The notes: generated by a model not told the origin, from the letters alone. Counted from the stretch's first letter, positions 16,936-24,941 are shown. The stretch is DNA of 64,000 nt from Bauldia litoralis (GCF_900104485.1 NZ_FMXQ01000003.1:186001-250000), one strand, 5' to 3'. Program-made: numbers and translations.

Positions 16936-17997
16936 TTACAGCTCGGTGTTGAACGGCACCTCGAGCGTGCCGTCGATGATCCCGGCGCGCGCTTTCTCGA
17001 TCTCCGGCCACACTTCCTTGGCCCTGGCGACGAGGTCGGCCGGACCGGCGGTCTCGAAATCGGGCGAAAGAACGAAATCGATGACGCCGGTTCCAATGCC
17101 GGTCGACAGGTGGCCGGCCTTGAAGTCCGGACCGATCGCCTTCGATACTTCGTTGTAGAGCGACTGGCCGAAGTCGAGCGCAACGACCGCGATCACCGAC
17201 TTGGCACCGAGCTTGAACTGGGCGGTCGACCCGGCGCTGACCATGCGACCGTCGACCTCGTTGGCGGCCTGGATGATGCCCGTGTCGGTCGCCGCGGCGT
17301 CCGTCTGGATGTAGTCGATGCCGTCCTGGTACATCTGGTTGGCTATCTCGTGACCCTTGGCCGGATCCTGGAACGAACCGGCGAACGCACCCGTCACCGA
17401 CTTGTCGGCACCGACCGAGGCGGCAGCCGCCTTCATCGCATTCAGGTCCGCATTGAGCGGCGGCAGGCTGACGCCGCCGATATAGCCGATCTTGCCGGTC
17501 TTGGAGACCTTGGCGGCGAAGAGACCCGACAGGTAGCAGCCGAGATAGTAGTCGTAGGAGACCGTGACGACGTTGGGCATCACAGGCTCGAACGCATCGC
17601 CGAAGATCTGGATGAATTTTGTGTCCGGGAACTTCGGCGCCAGTTCCTTGATCGGCTCGGCGACCTCGTTGAAGGTGCCGACGATCACCTCGGCGCCGGC
17701 ATCGGCCAGGGTTTCGAAGATCGTCGGGAAGGTCGCAGAATCCTGCGCGTAGATCGTGCGGATCGGAAAGCCCTGCTCGTCGGACAGTTTCTTCAGCGCG
17801 GCGATCATCGAGTCGATCGGGCCATTGTCGCCGGCCGCCTGGGTATGAACCAGCGCGACCAGTCCGGTCGCCGCCTTGGCCCGGGTCGAAAGCGCCAGGC
17901 TGCCGGCCGTGCCAGCGATCATCGCCGCTCCGGCCGACGTCTTGAGGAAGGTCCGGCGCGATACCCGCGCCGCTGTCAGGTCGGTCTTGGCTGTCAT
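16936..17997 (-). CDS. BMP/PnrA-family nucleoside-binding protein with Tat signal, paralogue
   Basis: A 353-residue close paralogue of the product at 14015-15079, with the same Tat signal (SRRTFLK at residues 13-19) and cleavage region (TRAKA). It heads the BMP-P450-ferredoxin unit, 36 bp before the P450 gene, behind its own copy of the promoter/operator. It has no dedicated permease, so it probably shares the importer of the neighbouring operon. Substitutions concentrated in the second lobe (ISPEQYKLGPKS becomes GSTAQFKLGAKS) suggest a shifted ligand range. This is recent duplication with divergence, not degradation. Confidence 0.9.
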   Translation of the reverse strand: MTAKTDLTAARVSRRTFLKTSAGAAMIAGTAGSLALSTRAKAATGLVALVHTQAAGDNGPIDSMIAALKKLSDEQGFPIRTIYAQDSATFPTIFETLADAGAEVIVGTFNEVAEPIKELAPKFPDTKFIQIFGDAFEPVMPNVVTVSYDYYLGCYLSGLFAAKVSKTGKIGYIGGVSLPPLNADLNAMKAAAASVGADKSVTGAFAGSFQDPAKGHEIANQMYQDGIDYIQTDAAATDTGIIQAANEVDGRMVSAGSTAQFKLGAKSVIAVVALDFGQSLYNEVSKAIGPDFKAGHLSTGIGTGVIDFVLSPDFETAGPADLVARAKEVWPEIEKARAGIIDGTLEVPFNTEL

Positions 17998-18226
17998 CTC
18001 ACTGCCCCTTGGTTGCTGCACGGCCGCGCGCGACCGGTCTGGCCCGATCGTCAACGACGAAAATCTTGAATGCGTGAATCGTGCCATCGAAGACGGCGTC
18101 GGGTGCCCGTCGCGGCGGTCCGCCGGATCGAGGACCGGCAAAATGCACGCGCCGGACGGTCCAGGCCGTATGCCCGATTCCAGGTCGCATCGATGCCATC
18201 CCCCCTGACTGTCAACGAAGCAAGGA

Positions 18227-18255
18227 CGATAGGCGAAACCTGACCGAAGCGTCAA
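18227..18255 (-). promoter_or_regulatory. Promoter with overlapping RutR-like operator (BMP2-P450-ferredoxin)
   Basis: CTGACCGAAGCGTCAA occupies 18240-18255. On the minus strand TTGACG (18255-18250), a 17-bp spacer and CTATCG (18232-18227) form a promoter identical in layout to the one at 15328-15356. The leader to the ATG at 17997 is again about 230 nt. Confidence 0.6.
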
Positions 18256-18295
18256 CTTTCCGCCGCGCCTCGCTCGCGGTCCGAACCAACCGCCG

Positions 18296-18748
18296 TCACG
18301 CGACGGTGGTCGTCTCGGCGCGGGCGACGATCAGGTGCGGGACACCATCGCTGGTCTTGGCGAAGGAGACGCCACCCGGCGACACCGTCGCGTTGGCCCG
18401 CCGCCGGAAGTGCGAAAAGCTCTCGAAGGCGACGACATCGACCGGCTCGTCGAATTCGATCGTGACGTGAAAGGCACTGCCCTCGGCCATGCTCCGCATC
18501 GCGATGATGGTGCCGATAAAGGCCTGCTTCAGGTAGTGGCCCTCGACCCGATCGCCGAGCTGCAGCGGGATTTCCGGCGCGTTCGACAGTCTTGCCGACA
18601 GCGTGTTCCAGTCGGCATAGCCCTGCTCGGCGGCAACGCGCTCCAGCGCGGCGGAGTGGCTGATGGCGTGGCTGCCGGCGGCACGTTCGGCGCGAATGGC
18701 CCTGGCGCGGGCCTTGGCCTGGTCGCGCGTATGAATTGTCGGTGTCAT
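18296..18748 (-). CDS. Glyoxalase-superfamily-related protein (Glyoxalase_8-like domain)
   Basis: A 150-residue protein. The N-terminal half, RDQAKARARAIRAERAAGSHAISHSAALERVAAEQGYADWNTL, is the short helical domain called glyoxalase-related, found in many alphaproteobacteria and sometimes near toxin-antitoxin genes. The C-terminal half (GDRVEGHYLKQAFIGTIIAMR) looks like a small beta barrel. No partner gene is adjacent. It stands alone between the second BMP unit and the NIPSNAP gene. Function unknown. The 229 bp upstream of its start hold nothing I recognise. Confidence 0.75.
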   Translation of the reverse strand: MTPTIHTRDQAKARARAIRAERAAGSHAISHSAALERVAAEQGYADWNTLSARLSNAPEIPLQLGDRVEGHYLKQAFIGTIIAMRSMAEGSAFHVTIEFDEPVDVVAFESFSHFRRRANATVSPGGVSFAKTSDGVPHLIVARAETTTVA

Positions 18749-18977
18749 GGCGATGATCCCATCCTGATTCCGCGGTCGTCTGGAAACGGAGCTCGCCTTG
18801 CCGTCAGACCGCTGATCGAGGGGTCATGCACGTTTTCGTGTCGCGGCCGAAACCGGCCGGGAGATCTTCACCAACAGGACCTTCGTCCTGGCGAGCGGCG
18901 GGCGTCTCTTGCCTGCCGGGACGATTAGGTCAGGCGGCGCGCCCTGTCAATTCATCCGCCACGCAGCGGACAGACCG

Positions 18978-19301
18978 CTAGCCGATCAGCGGGGTGGATG
19001 CGCTCGGCTTGAGGAGGCGGACCTCCTGGCTCTGGATCGCGTCCATCGACCAGATCTCGCCAATGTATTTCTGCCACGCCGGGTCGTCGGCCATGGCGCC
19101 CCGGCGACGGTCGCGGTCTTCGAAACTGTCATAGGCCCACAGCATCACCGTCTGGTGGATGTTGCCGAATTCGGTGGTGAAGATGCCCATGAAATGACCG
19201 AGATGCCGCTTCTGGATCGGCAGGCCCTCGGTCTCGTATTTCTTCATCCAGGGCTGCAGGGTGCCGGGGCGAAAGGTGTAGGTGCGATGCTCGACGATCA
19301 A
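18978..19301 (-). CDS. NIPSNAP-family protein
   Basis: A 107-residue dimeric alpha/beta-barrel (NIPSNAP) protein. It begins MIVEHRTYTFRPGTLQPWMKKYETEG and has the conserved HFMGIFTTEFGNIHQTVMLWAYDSFEDRDRRR block. Family members accompany catabolic enzymes, but their biochemical role is poorly defined. It lies 13 bp after the GMC oxidoreductase gene and is the last gene of the three-gene unit behind the operator at 21850-21865, so it belongs to the RutR-like regulon. Confidence 0.85.
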   Translation of the reverse strand: MIVEHRTYTFRPGTLQPWMKKYETEGLPIQKRHLGHFMGIFTTEFGNIHQTVMLWAYDSFEDRDRRRGAMADDPAWQKYIGEIWSMDAIQSQEVRLLKPSASTPLIG

Positions 19302-19314
19302 TGGATCTCTCCCG

Positions 19315-20943
19315 CTAGCGCGTTGCCTTCAGCACCATGTCGGCGGCTTTCTCGCCGATCATGATGGTCGGTGCGTTGGTGTTGCCGCTCGCGATGATCG
19401 GCATGATCGAGGCATCGGCGACGCGCAGGCCGTCGATGCCGTGAACTTTCAGTTCCGGGTCGACCACCGCCTCGGCATCGTTGCCCATCTTGCAGGTGCC
19501 GACCGGATGGAGCGTCGTGCCGCCGGCCTTCTTCAGCCACTGCATCAGGTCGGCGTCGCTGACCTTGTCCGGGCCGGGCGCGATCTCTTCGCCGAGGATA
19601 TCGGCGAAGGCCGGCTGCGCCATCACCTCGCGGATGATCTGGACGCCGGCAATGGTGGTGTCCTTGTCGAACTGGGTGGCGAGGTAGTTGGCGAAGATGC
19701 GCGGCGGATCGCGGGGATCGGCCGAGCGCAGCGTGATCCGCCCACGACTTTCCGGGTTGACCGGGCCGACCCGGATGGTGACGCCGTGATTGTCCTCGAC
19801 GCGGGCCCGCTGGAAGGGTTTCGGCCAGTGAAGGTTGGCCGTCTTTTCCAGCGCCGGCATGAAATGGGCCTGGATGTCGGGCGCCGCCAGCCCCGGCCGC
19901 GACCGGACGAAGGCGCCGCCCTCGTAGGGAAAGGTGGTGGCGACGCCGCGGCCGAACAGCGTTCCCTCGACGATCGCCTTGGTCAGCCGATCGACCCGCA
20001 GGTCGCTGTAGAGCGTCAGCGGCTGGTTGATCTCGTAGACGACGCAGACGTCGACATGGTCCTGCAGGTTGCGGCCGACGCCGGGCAGGTGATGGACCGG
20101 CGCGATGCCGTGCTGCTTGAGCTGGTCCGCGTCACCGATACCGGAGAGCATCAGGATCTGCGGGGCATTGACGGCGCCGGCCGACAGCACGATCTCGCGC
20201 GTCGCGCGGGCGACGATCGTCTTGCCGCTCCGTTCGTATTCGACGCCGACCGCCCTGCCCTTCTCGATGACGATGCGGTGCGTCAGCGCATGGGTGGCGA
20301 CGGTCAGGTTCGGCCGGTTCATCACCGGCCGCAGGAAGGCCCGCGACGTGCTCCAGCGCTTGCCGTCGCGGATGGTGAAGTCGTAGCGGCCGAACCCGTC
20401 CTGGACCTCGCCGTTGAAATCGTCATTGCTGGTGTAGCCCGCTTCGACACCGGCCTCGATGAAGCGGTCGTAGAGCGGGCTGTGGCCCCGGGCCCGGCAG
20501 ACGGTCAGCGGGCCGTCGTCGCCGTGATAGGCGTCGTGGCGCTCGACATGCGATTCCGACTTGCGGAAATAGGGCAGGACCTCGGCATAGGACCAGCCGG
20601 GATTGCCCATCTGCGCCCAGCGGTCGTAGTCGGCGCGGTTGCCGCGCACGTAGATCATGCCGTTGATGGTCGAGGTGCCACCGAGCGCCTTGCCCCTCGG
20701 CCAATAGACCTCGCGGTTGTCGAATTCCGGCTCGGGCTCGGTGTGGTAGCGCCAGTTGTAGATGCCCGAATGCATCAGCTTGCCCATCAGCATCGGCAGC
20801 CGGACCAGCGGATGACGGTCCTTGCCGCCGGCTTCGATGAGCAGCACGGTCCGGTCGGGATCGGCCGACAGGCGGTTGGCGACAACGCAGCCGGCGGAGC
20901 CGGCGCCGATGACGATATGGTCGTAGGTTGCGGCCTCGGCCAT
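19315..20943 (-). CDS. GMC-family FAD oxidoreductase (choline dehydrogenase-like)
   Basis: A 542-residue flavoprotein. The FAD-binding GAGSAG is at residues 13-18, followed by LLIEAGG. The PROSITE-type GMC blocks (GKALGGTSTINGMIYVRG and SAGAVNAPQILMLSGIG) and the C-terminal LHPVGTCKMG with the catalytic His/Asn region are intact. It oxidises a primary or secondary alcohol to the carbonyl. AGGGAGG lies 6 nt before the ATG at 20943. It is the second gene of the UDG-like/GMC/NIPSNAP operon. An attractive inferred role is oxidation of a hydroxylated product of the P450. Confidence 0.92.
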   Translation of the reverse strand: MAEAATYDHIVIGAGSAGCVVANRLSADPDRTVLLIEAGGKDRHPLVRLPMLMGKLMHSGIYNWRYHTEPEPEFDNREVYWPRGKALGGTSTINGMIYVRGNRADYDRWAQMGNPGWSYAEVLPYFRKSESHVERHDAYHGDDGPLTVCRARGHSPLYDRFIEAGVEAGYTSNDDFNGEVQDGFGRYDFTIRDGKRWSTSRAFLRPVMNRPNLTVATHALTHRIVIEKGRAVGVEYERSGKTIVARATREIVLSAGAVNAPQILMLSGIGDADQLKQHGIAPVHHLPGVGRNLQDHVDVCVVYEINQPLTLYSDLRVDRLTKAIVEGTLFGRGVATTFPYEGGAFVRSRPGLAAPDIQAHFMPALEKTANLHWPKPFQRARVEDNHGVTIRVGPVNPESRGRITLRSADPRDPPRIFANYLATQFDKDTTIAGVQIIREVMAQPAFADILGEEIAPGPDKVSDADLMQWLKKAGGTTLHPVGTCKMGNDAEAVVDPELKVHGIDGLRVADASIMPIIASGNTNAPTIMIGEKAADMVLKATR

Positions 20944-20959
20944 CAGCGCCTCCCTTCGC

Positions 20960-21811
20960 CTACCAGGAGACGGCCTGGCCGCCCATGTCGCGGAGCATGC
21001 GGTTGGCGGCGACAAAGGGGTTTTCGAGGGCCAGCACCGCCTCGGCGCGGGCGGGATGGTCGCGCAGCAGGCTGCCGACATGGCCGGTCCGGCCCTCGGC
21101 AATCCCCGCCGCGGCCAGCGCGTCGGCCGCCTGGTCGCCGAAGGCGATGAACACGACCGGCGTGCCGCGGCCGGCGAGATGGCGAAGCACGTCGACCATC
21201 AGGGGGCGCCACAGCGGCAGATGGCCGCGCAACTGGTGCGGATCGCCGGCCACCGCGAAGCGGCTCAGGGTGAAGGATGAATTGAGCAGGAGGACGCCAT
21301 TGGCGACCCAGCGGTCGGCGACCGCGTCGGCTGGCTCGAGGTCGATGCCGCCGGTCTCGACATCGCCCATCAGGCGCTGCCAGCCGGCGGTCGAGCCGAC
21401 ATAGCAGGGCTCGCCGACCCGGGCCGCGGCGATGAGCTGCATGAAGGTGCGGACGCTGGTCGAGAACATCTTCTCCAGCTCGCGCCAGTCGGCGACGTTG
21501 CCGGCCTCGAAGGCGCGGCCGGTCGCAAAGGCCGGGCAGGGATAGGGGTCCTGGCCGAGCACGACACAGCGCACTGCTTCGGGTGCGATGCCATCGAAGG
21601 CCCGGAAGATGTGGGCGCCCTTGGGCGCACCCGGAAAGCCCTTGCTCTTGCGGGCCGGGAAGACCGGCTCCCAGGCCTCCAGCGTGAGCGCCGGATCGAT
21701 ATCGGCGAAGCCCAGCTCGGTGTCGGCGAGAACCGGGTGCCAGGCCGGGTCGAGATCGTTGCGCCAGTCGACGAGAATATCCTGCATCGCTTGTGCGAGC
21801 GCGACGCCCAT
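20960..21811 (-). CDS. Uracil-DNA-glycosylase-superfamily protein, family-1-like
   Basis: A 283-residue UDG-fold protein. It retains VVLGQDPYP at residues 83-91 (family-1 motif GQDPYH with His replaced by Pro), GVLLLNSSFTL with the uracil-reading Asn at 177, VVFIAFG, and a DHP block with His252 in place of HPSP. The catalytic Asp and His positions are therefore kept, but the DNA-intercalation loop HPSPLS is altered. AAGGAGA lies 6 nt before the ATG. It heads an operon with GMC oxidoreductase and NIPSNAP genes behind a RutR-like operator, an odd place for a repair enzyme. It could act on free nucleosides or on DNA uracil when pyrimidine pools are disturbed. Both are inference. Confidence 0.8.
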   Translation of the reverse strand: MGVALAQAMQDILVDWRNDLDPAWHPVLADTELGFADIDPALTLEAWEPVFPARKSKGFPGAPKGAHIFRAFDGIAPEAVRCVVLGQDPYPCPAFATGRAFEAGNVADWRELEKMFSTSVRTFMQLIAAARVGEPCYVGSTAGWQRLMGDVETGGIDLEPADAVADRWVANGVLLLNSSFTLSRFAVAGDPHQLRGHLPLWRPLMVDVLRHLAGRGTPVVFIAFGDQAADALAAAGIAEGRTGHVGSLLRDHPARAEAVLALENPFVAANRMLRDMGGQAVSW

Positions 21812-21836
21812 TGCGTGTCTCCTTCAGGGAGCGCAA

Positions 21837-21865
21837 GCGTAGCCGGAAGTTGACCAAAGCGTCAA
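21837..21865 (-). promoter_or_regulatory. Promoter with overlapping RutR-like operator (UDG-like/GMC/NIPSNAP unit)
   Basis: TTGACCAAAGCGTCAA at 21850-21865 is the best match of the four sites: 12 of the 14 fixed positions of the E. coli RutR consensus agree. On the minus strand TTGACG (21865-21860), a 17-bp spacer and CTACGC (21842-21837) form a promoter 26-54 nt upstream of the ATG at 21811. Confidence 0.6.
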
Positions 21866-21883
21866 CTTTCTCGTGACTCGTTC

Positions 21884-21899
21884 CTGACCTATACGTCAA
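21884..21899. promoter_or_regulatory. Second RutR-like operator, proximal to the regulator gene
   Basis: CTGACCTATACGTCAA lies 34 bp from the other site and 56 bp before the regulator ATG at 21955. Its inner CTATAC could be the regulator gene's -10, which would make the gene autoregulated. Arms TGAC/GTCA with a 6-bp spacer agree with the other three sites. Confidence 0.5.
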
Positions 21900-21954
21900 C
21901 TTTTCCATGGACACCAACCGCCACATCGGCGAAATTCCGCGATGGGGGATGGGA

Positions 21955-22605
21955 ATGATGGCGCGACGCACCGAAGGCAGGCCCGGCGGGAACACCACCA
22001 CGCGCATCAGCGTCCGCAATCGCAAGACCATCCTCGACGCGGCGATCAAGGTCTTCACCGAAAAGGGCTATGACGGCGCGAGCATCGCCGAGATCGCCGC
22101 TGCGTCGAAGCTGCCCAAGGCGAACATCTACTATTATTTCGGGACCAAGGAGGCGATCTACCGGACGTTGATCGCCGATGTCCTCCACGAGTGGGACGAT
22201 GCTCTCGCCCATCTCACGGCCGAGCGCGATCCGGCCGAGGCGCTCGCCGGCTATATCCGCGCCAAGCTCGATTTCACCCGTCGCCATGCCGCACAGTCGC
22301 GGATGTTCGCCAACGAGGCGGTGCATGGCGGCCGCTTCCTCAGTCGCACCGACCGTGCCCGCATGCAGGCGATCACGCACGCCAAGATGCGGGTCTTCGA
22401 GGCATGGATGGATGCCGGCAGGATGGACCGGGTCGACCCGGTGCATCTCTTCGTCATGCTGTGGTCGTCGACGCAATATTACGCGGACTTCGACGTGCTG
22501 GCCCGCAACGCGCTGGCGTCGAGCCGGATCACCGTCGACGACTATGATCGCGCCGCCGAGACCATCACCCGCATCATCCTCAAGGGCTGCGGCCTCGCCG
22601 CCTGA
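21955..22605 (+). CDS. TetR-family transcriptional regulator, RutR-like
   Basis: A 216-residue protein, close to the 212 of E. coli RutR. The N-terminal TetR helix-turn-helix is RKTILDAAIKVFTEKGYDGASIAEIA with KANIYYYFGTKEAIY. The C-terminal domain matches the YcdC/RutR type (EAMDAGRMDRVDPVHLFVMLWSSTQYYADF region, similar to RutR's WASTQHYADF). RutR is a uracil/thymine-responsive regulator. Start choice: an upstream ATG at 21907 has no Shine-Dalgarno and would follow the operator by only 7 bp, whereas GGGGGATGGGA precedes 21955. It is divergent from the UDG-like operon, with two operators between. Confidence 0.85.
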   Translation: MMARRTEGRPGGNTTTRISVRNRKTILDAAIKVFTEKGYDGASIAEIAAASKLPKANIYYYFGTKEAIYRTLIADVLHEWDDALAHLTAERDPAEALAGYIRAKLDFTRRHAAQSRMFANEAVHGGRFLSRTDRARMQAITHAKMRVFEAWMDAGRMDRVDPVHLFVMLWSSTQYYADFDVLARNALASSRITVDDYDRAAETITRIILKGCGLAA

Positions 22606-22613
22606 CATGAAAA

Positions 22614-22642
22614 CGGCCCCGACCGCATGGCGATCGGGACCG
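22614..22642. terminator. Bidirectional terminator-like hairpin
   Basis: CGGCCCCGACCGC pairs with GCGATCGGGACCG over 13 positions with two mismatches and a 3-nt loop. It is followed by TCTTGTT on the plus strand. It separates the convergent RutR-like and aldolase-like genes. Confidence 0.5.
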
Positions 22643-22673
22643 TCTTGTTCGTGTATCCTGCCTTGAGCGGCGG

Positions 22674-23660
22674 TCAGGCGCCCTGCTTCAGGGTGTCCTC
22701 GGTGATTTGGATGTCGTCGTCGAGCGACCGCACCGGCTTGATGCCCTTCTTCTGCAATTCGCCGTGATAGGCCTTGACCGCCTCCTCGGGAGTGACTTCG
22801 CGCGCCACGACCTGGCGCATGCCGGTGACGATGTCGATCGGCGATTCCGCGAGGTGGATCTTGCGGCCGAACAGCGCGACGCGGGCGCCGTATTTCTCGG
22901 CCTGGCTGAGCAGTTCGAAGGTGTCGCGGGCGGTGCCGGCGGAACCGCCGAGAATGCCGACGATCAGGCTCGCCGGATCGTAGCTGGCGAGTTCCTCCAT
23001 GGCGCGCGGGCCGTTATATTGCAGCTTGAGGAACTTCGGGAAGTCGGCTTCCATCACGCCGGCAAGGGTGCGGACGATGTTGTCGTTGATGAAGGCGCCC
23101 ATGTCGGCGTCGCCGGTCAGCTTGATGTCGAAGGCCGGGTTAAACACCTCGAGGAAATGCCGCATGTTGTTGGCCGAGGCGTCGGCGCGGAAGGCGGTGT
23201 AGGCCTCGGCGTTCTCGGCATCGATGTCGCGCTGGTTCGAGAAGGTCACCGAATAGAGCCCGAGGTCGGCGATCTTGCGCGCCTGGTCGACGCGAGCGGT
23301 GCGATGGTGGCGGGAGGCTTCTTCCCGGTAACGGCCGCCGCGGGCCGACCAGATGTCGGTGGTGTCGTTGAGGCGGATCGCCGGGGTGACGTCGCTGCCC
23401 TCGAACAGCCCTTCCTTGGACAGGCGCTCGGCGGTCGAGGCCGACATCAGCATGATGTCGACGAGACCGGTCTTGGTCATGTCGCGGATCGCCTGGAGAT
23501 GCGTGGCGCGGGGCGTGTGCTGGCCGGGCTTGTTCGGGTCGGCGACCGGCGCGGCGCGGCCGAAGCCGATGTCGCCGTCCTTGGCGTCGGCGATGATGAA
23601 GTCAGCGGGCGTGTAGTTGCCGGCCTGGATGTTGGCGAGCTTCTTGTCGAGGATAGGCAT
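22674..23660 (-). CDS. Aldolase-like beta/alpha-barrel protein
   Basis: A 328-residue TIM-barrel protein resembling class I (DhnA/LacD-like) aldolases. It has the repeating strand-helix pattern, a likely Schiff-base region around FPKFLKLQYNGPRAMEEL, and the phosphate-type loop VGILGGSAGTARDTF followed by GARVALFGRKI. It lies 91 bp after a PfkB-type kinase gene and downstream of a FrcB-like binding protein gene, so it would cleave a phosphorylated ketose or acid made by that kinase. The ATG at 23660 starts a well-formed domain; the longer frame upstream overlaps the kinase gene and is not protein-like. Confidence 0.7.
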   Translation of the reverse strand: MPILDKKLANIQAGNYTPADFIIADAKDGDIGFGRAAPVADPNKPGQHTPRATHLQAIRDMTKTGLVDIMLMSASTAERLSKEGLFEGSDVTPAIRLNDTTDIWSARGGRYREEASRHHRTARVDQARKIADLGLYSVTFSNQRDIDAENAEAYTAFRADASANNMRHFLEVFNPAFDIKLTGDADMGAFINDNIVRTLAGVMEADFPKFLKLQYNGPRAMEELASYDPASLIVGILGGSAGTARDTFELLSQAEKYGARVALFGRKIHLAESPIDIVTGMRQVVAREVTPEEAVKAYHGELQKKGIKPVRSLDDDIQITEDTLKQGA

Positions 23661-23751
23661 GTCGGACTCCTGCGCGGGCGGTGGTTCGGGATCGGGTCGA
23701 TTCGGAGGCTCGCGCCTGTTGCCTCCGCGCCCGGAATAGCCGTCTAAGGCT

Positions 23752-24771
23752 TCAATCAAATGACTCGCGCCAGCCCCACCGATCGGCGAGGGCCAGGCAG
23801 GCGGACCACGTCTCGATCGCGCCGGTTGTCGATATCTGGCGAAGCGAGGCGGCGGCGGCGGCATGGGCCATTGCCACGGCCCGCTCGACGTCCCAGCCTT
23901 CGTGTACGCCATAAACAAAGCCGGCGGCGAAGGCATCGCCGGCACCATTGGCCCCGGCAACTTCGTCGGGCGGTACGCGCACCGACGGCCGGGTGACGAC
24001 AGTGCCGTCGCGTGTCGCAACGACCGCGCCGGTGGGAAAATGCACGACCACCATCTGCGGCGTGCCGAGATCGAGGGCCGCCTTGGCCGCCGCGATGCAG
24101 GCGTCGGGATCGGTCTTGCCGCCGGGCACCGTCTCGATGCCGGCGATACCGCCGATTTCCGCGTCGTTGACGACCAGAAGGTCGAGATGGGGCAGGCAGG
24201 GGCGAACCAGCGCGGCATTGCGCTCCGGCGCGATGCTGGCCAGTTCGAGGTTGGTCATCATCCCGGCGGCGCGCGCCTTCCTGAGGGTCGCCACCCAGCC
24301 ATTGGCGTCGTCATGCCATGGCGAGTCCATGATCTCGTGCACGCCGGGCAGGCCGAGATGGAAGATGCGATGGGTGAGGCCGGTGAAATCGAAATGGTCC
24401 GGGGTCAGCAGGTTGCTGCTGCCGAAATAGCTGATGTGGGTCCGCTGGCCGGTCAGCACCGAGCAGAAGGCAAAGGTATAGTCGGTGACTGCCGCGCCGG
24501 TCGCCTGCATGCGGCTGTGCTCGATACCGTTGTCTTCGGCCAGGCCTGCGAGAAAGCGGCCGTCGGAGTCGTCGCCGACGAGAGTGATCGTCGCAACGGG
24601 CATGGTTGGATCGAGCTTGCGGATATCGATGGCCATGTTGCAGCCGGAACCGCCACCGGCCATGTCGGCCTCGACAATGTCGGCACGGCCGTTCTCGGTC
24701 GGCCAGACGTCGACCATCACGTTCCGGTCGATGCACCAGGTGCCGCCGGTAAGTATACCCTTGCGTGTCAT
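23752..24771 (-). CDS. PfkB-family carbohydrate kinase
   Basis: A 339-residue ribokinase-like kinase. The N-terminal sugar-binding block is GGGSGCNMAIDIRKL, the lid includes ELASIAPERNAALVR, and the C-terminal ATP/anion-hole signature VAGANGAGDAFAAGF carries the catalytic Asp. It phosphorylates an imported sugar. It lies between the binding protein (upstream) and the aldolase-like gene (downstream), giving the order uptake, phosphorylation, cleavage. The 170-bp upstream gap holds a strong hairpin, so its expression is probably lower than that of the binding protein gene. Confidence 0.85.
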   Translation of the reverse strand: MTRKGILTGGTWCIDRNVMVDVWPTENGRADIVEADMAGGGSGCNMAIDIRKLDPTMPVATITLVGDDSDGRFLAGLAEDNGIEHSRMQATGAAVTDYTFAFCSVLTGQRTHISYFGSSNLLTPDHFDFTGLTHRIFHLGLPGVHEIMDSPWHDDANGWVATLRKARAAGMMTNLELASIAPERNAALVRPCLPHLDLLVVNDAEIGGIAGIETVPGGKTDPDACIAAAKAALDLGTPQMVVVHFPTGAVVATRDGTVVTRPSVRVPPDEVAGANGAGDAFAAGFVYGVHEGWDVERAVAMAHAAAAASLRQISTTGAIETWSACLALADRWGWRESFD

Positions 24772-24868
24772 GATCAATGCGGTGGTTTGGAAGTCACGGG
24801 TGCCTGGACGTGGTTCAGTGGCGTCGATGACGCCCGGCCGTCCTGGCATCGGAAAGTTCAGGAAGAGA

Positions 24869-24901
24869 GGGAGGGCGACCCGTGCTCATGGTCGCCCTCC
24901 C
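24869..24901 (-). terminator. Strong stem-loop after the binding-protein gene
   Basis: A perfect 12-bp inverted repeat, GGGAGGGCGACC / GGTCGCCCTCCC, with a 9-nt loop, 41 bp after the binding-protein stop. On the minus strand it is followed by a pyrimidine-rich but not T-only stretch. It is either a partial terminator or an mRNA-stabilising hairpin. Confidence 0.6.
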
Positions 24902-24941
24902 CGAAACACCGCCGGTCAGGCCGGCGATGCCGGGAGGAAGT

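Noticed and set aside
19282-21150. Plus-strand frame of 622 codons opposite the GMC oxidoreductase
   Set aside because: Antisense shadow without recognisable domains; the minus strand encodes an intact GMC protein.
21850-21899. Reading the TTGAC repeats only as ordinary -35 elements
   Set aside because: The fourth copy has no promoter at the same spacing, all four share the opposite arm and the trailing CTTT, and the dyad matches the RutR consensus, so an operator explains more than promoters alone.
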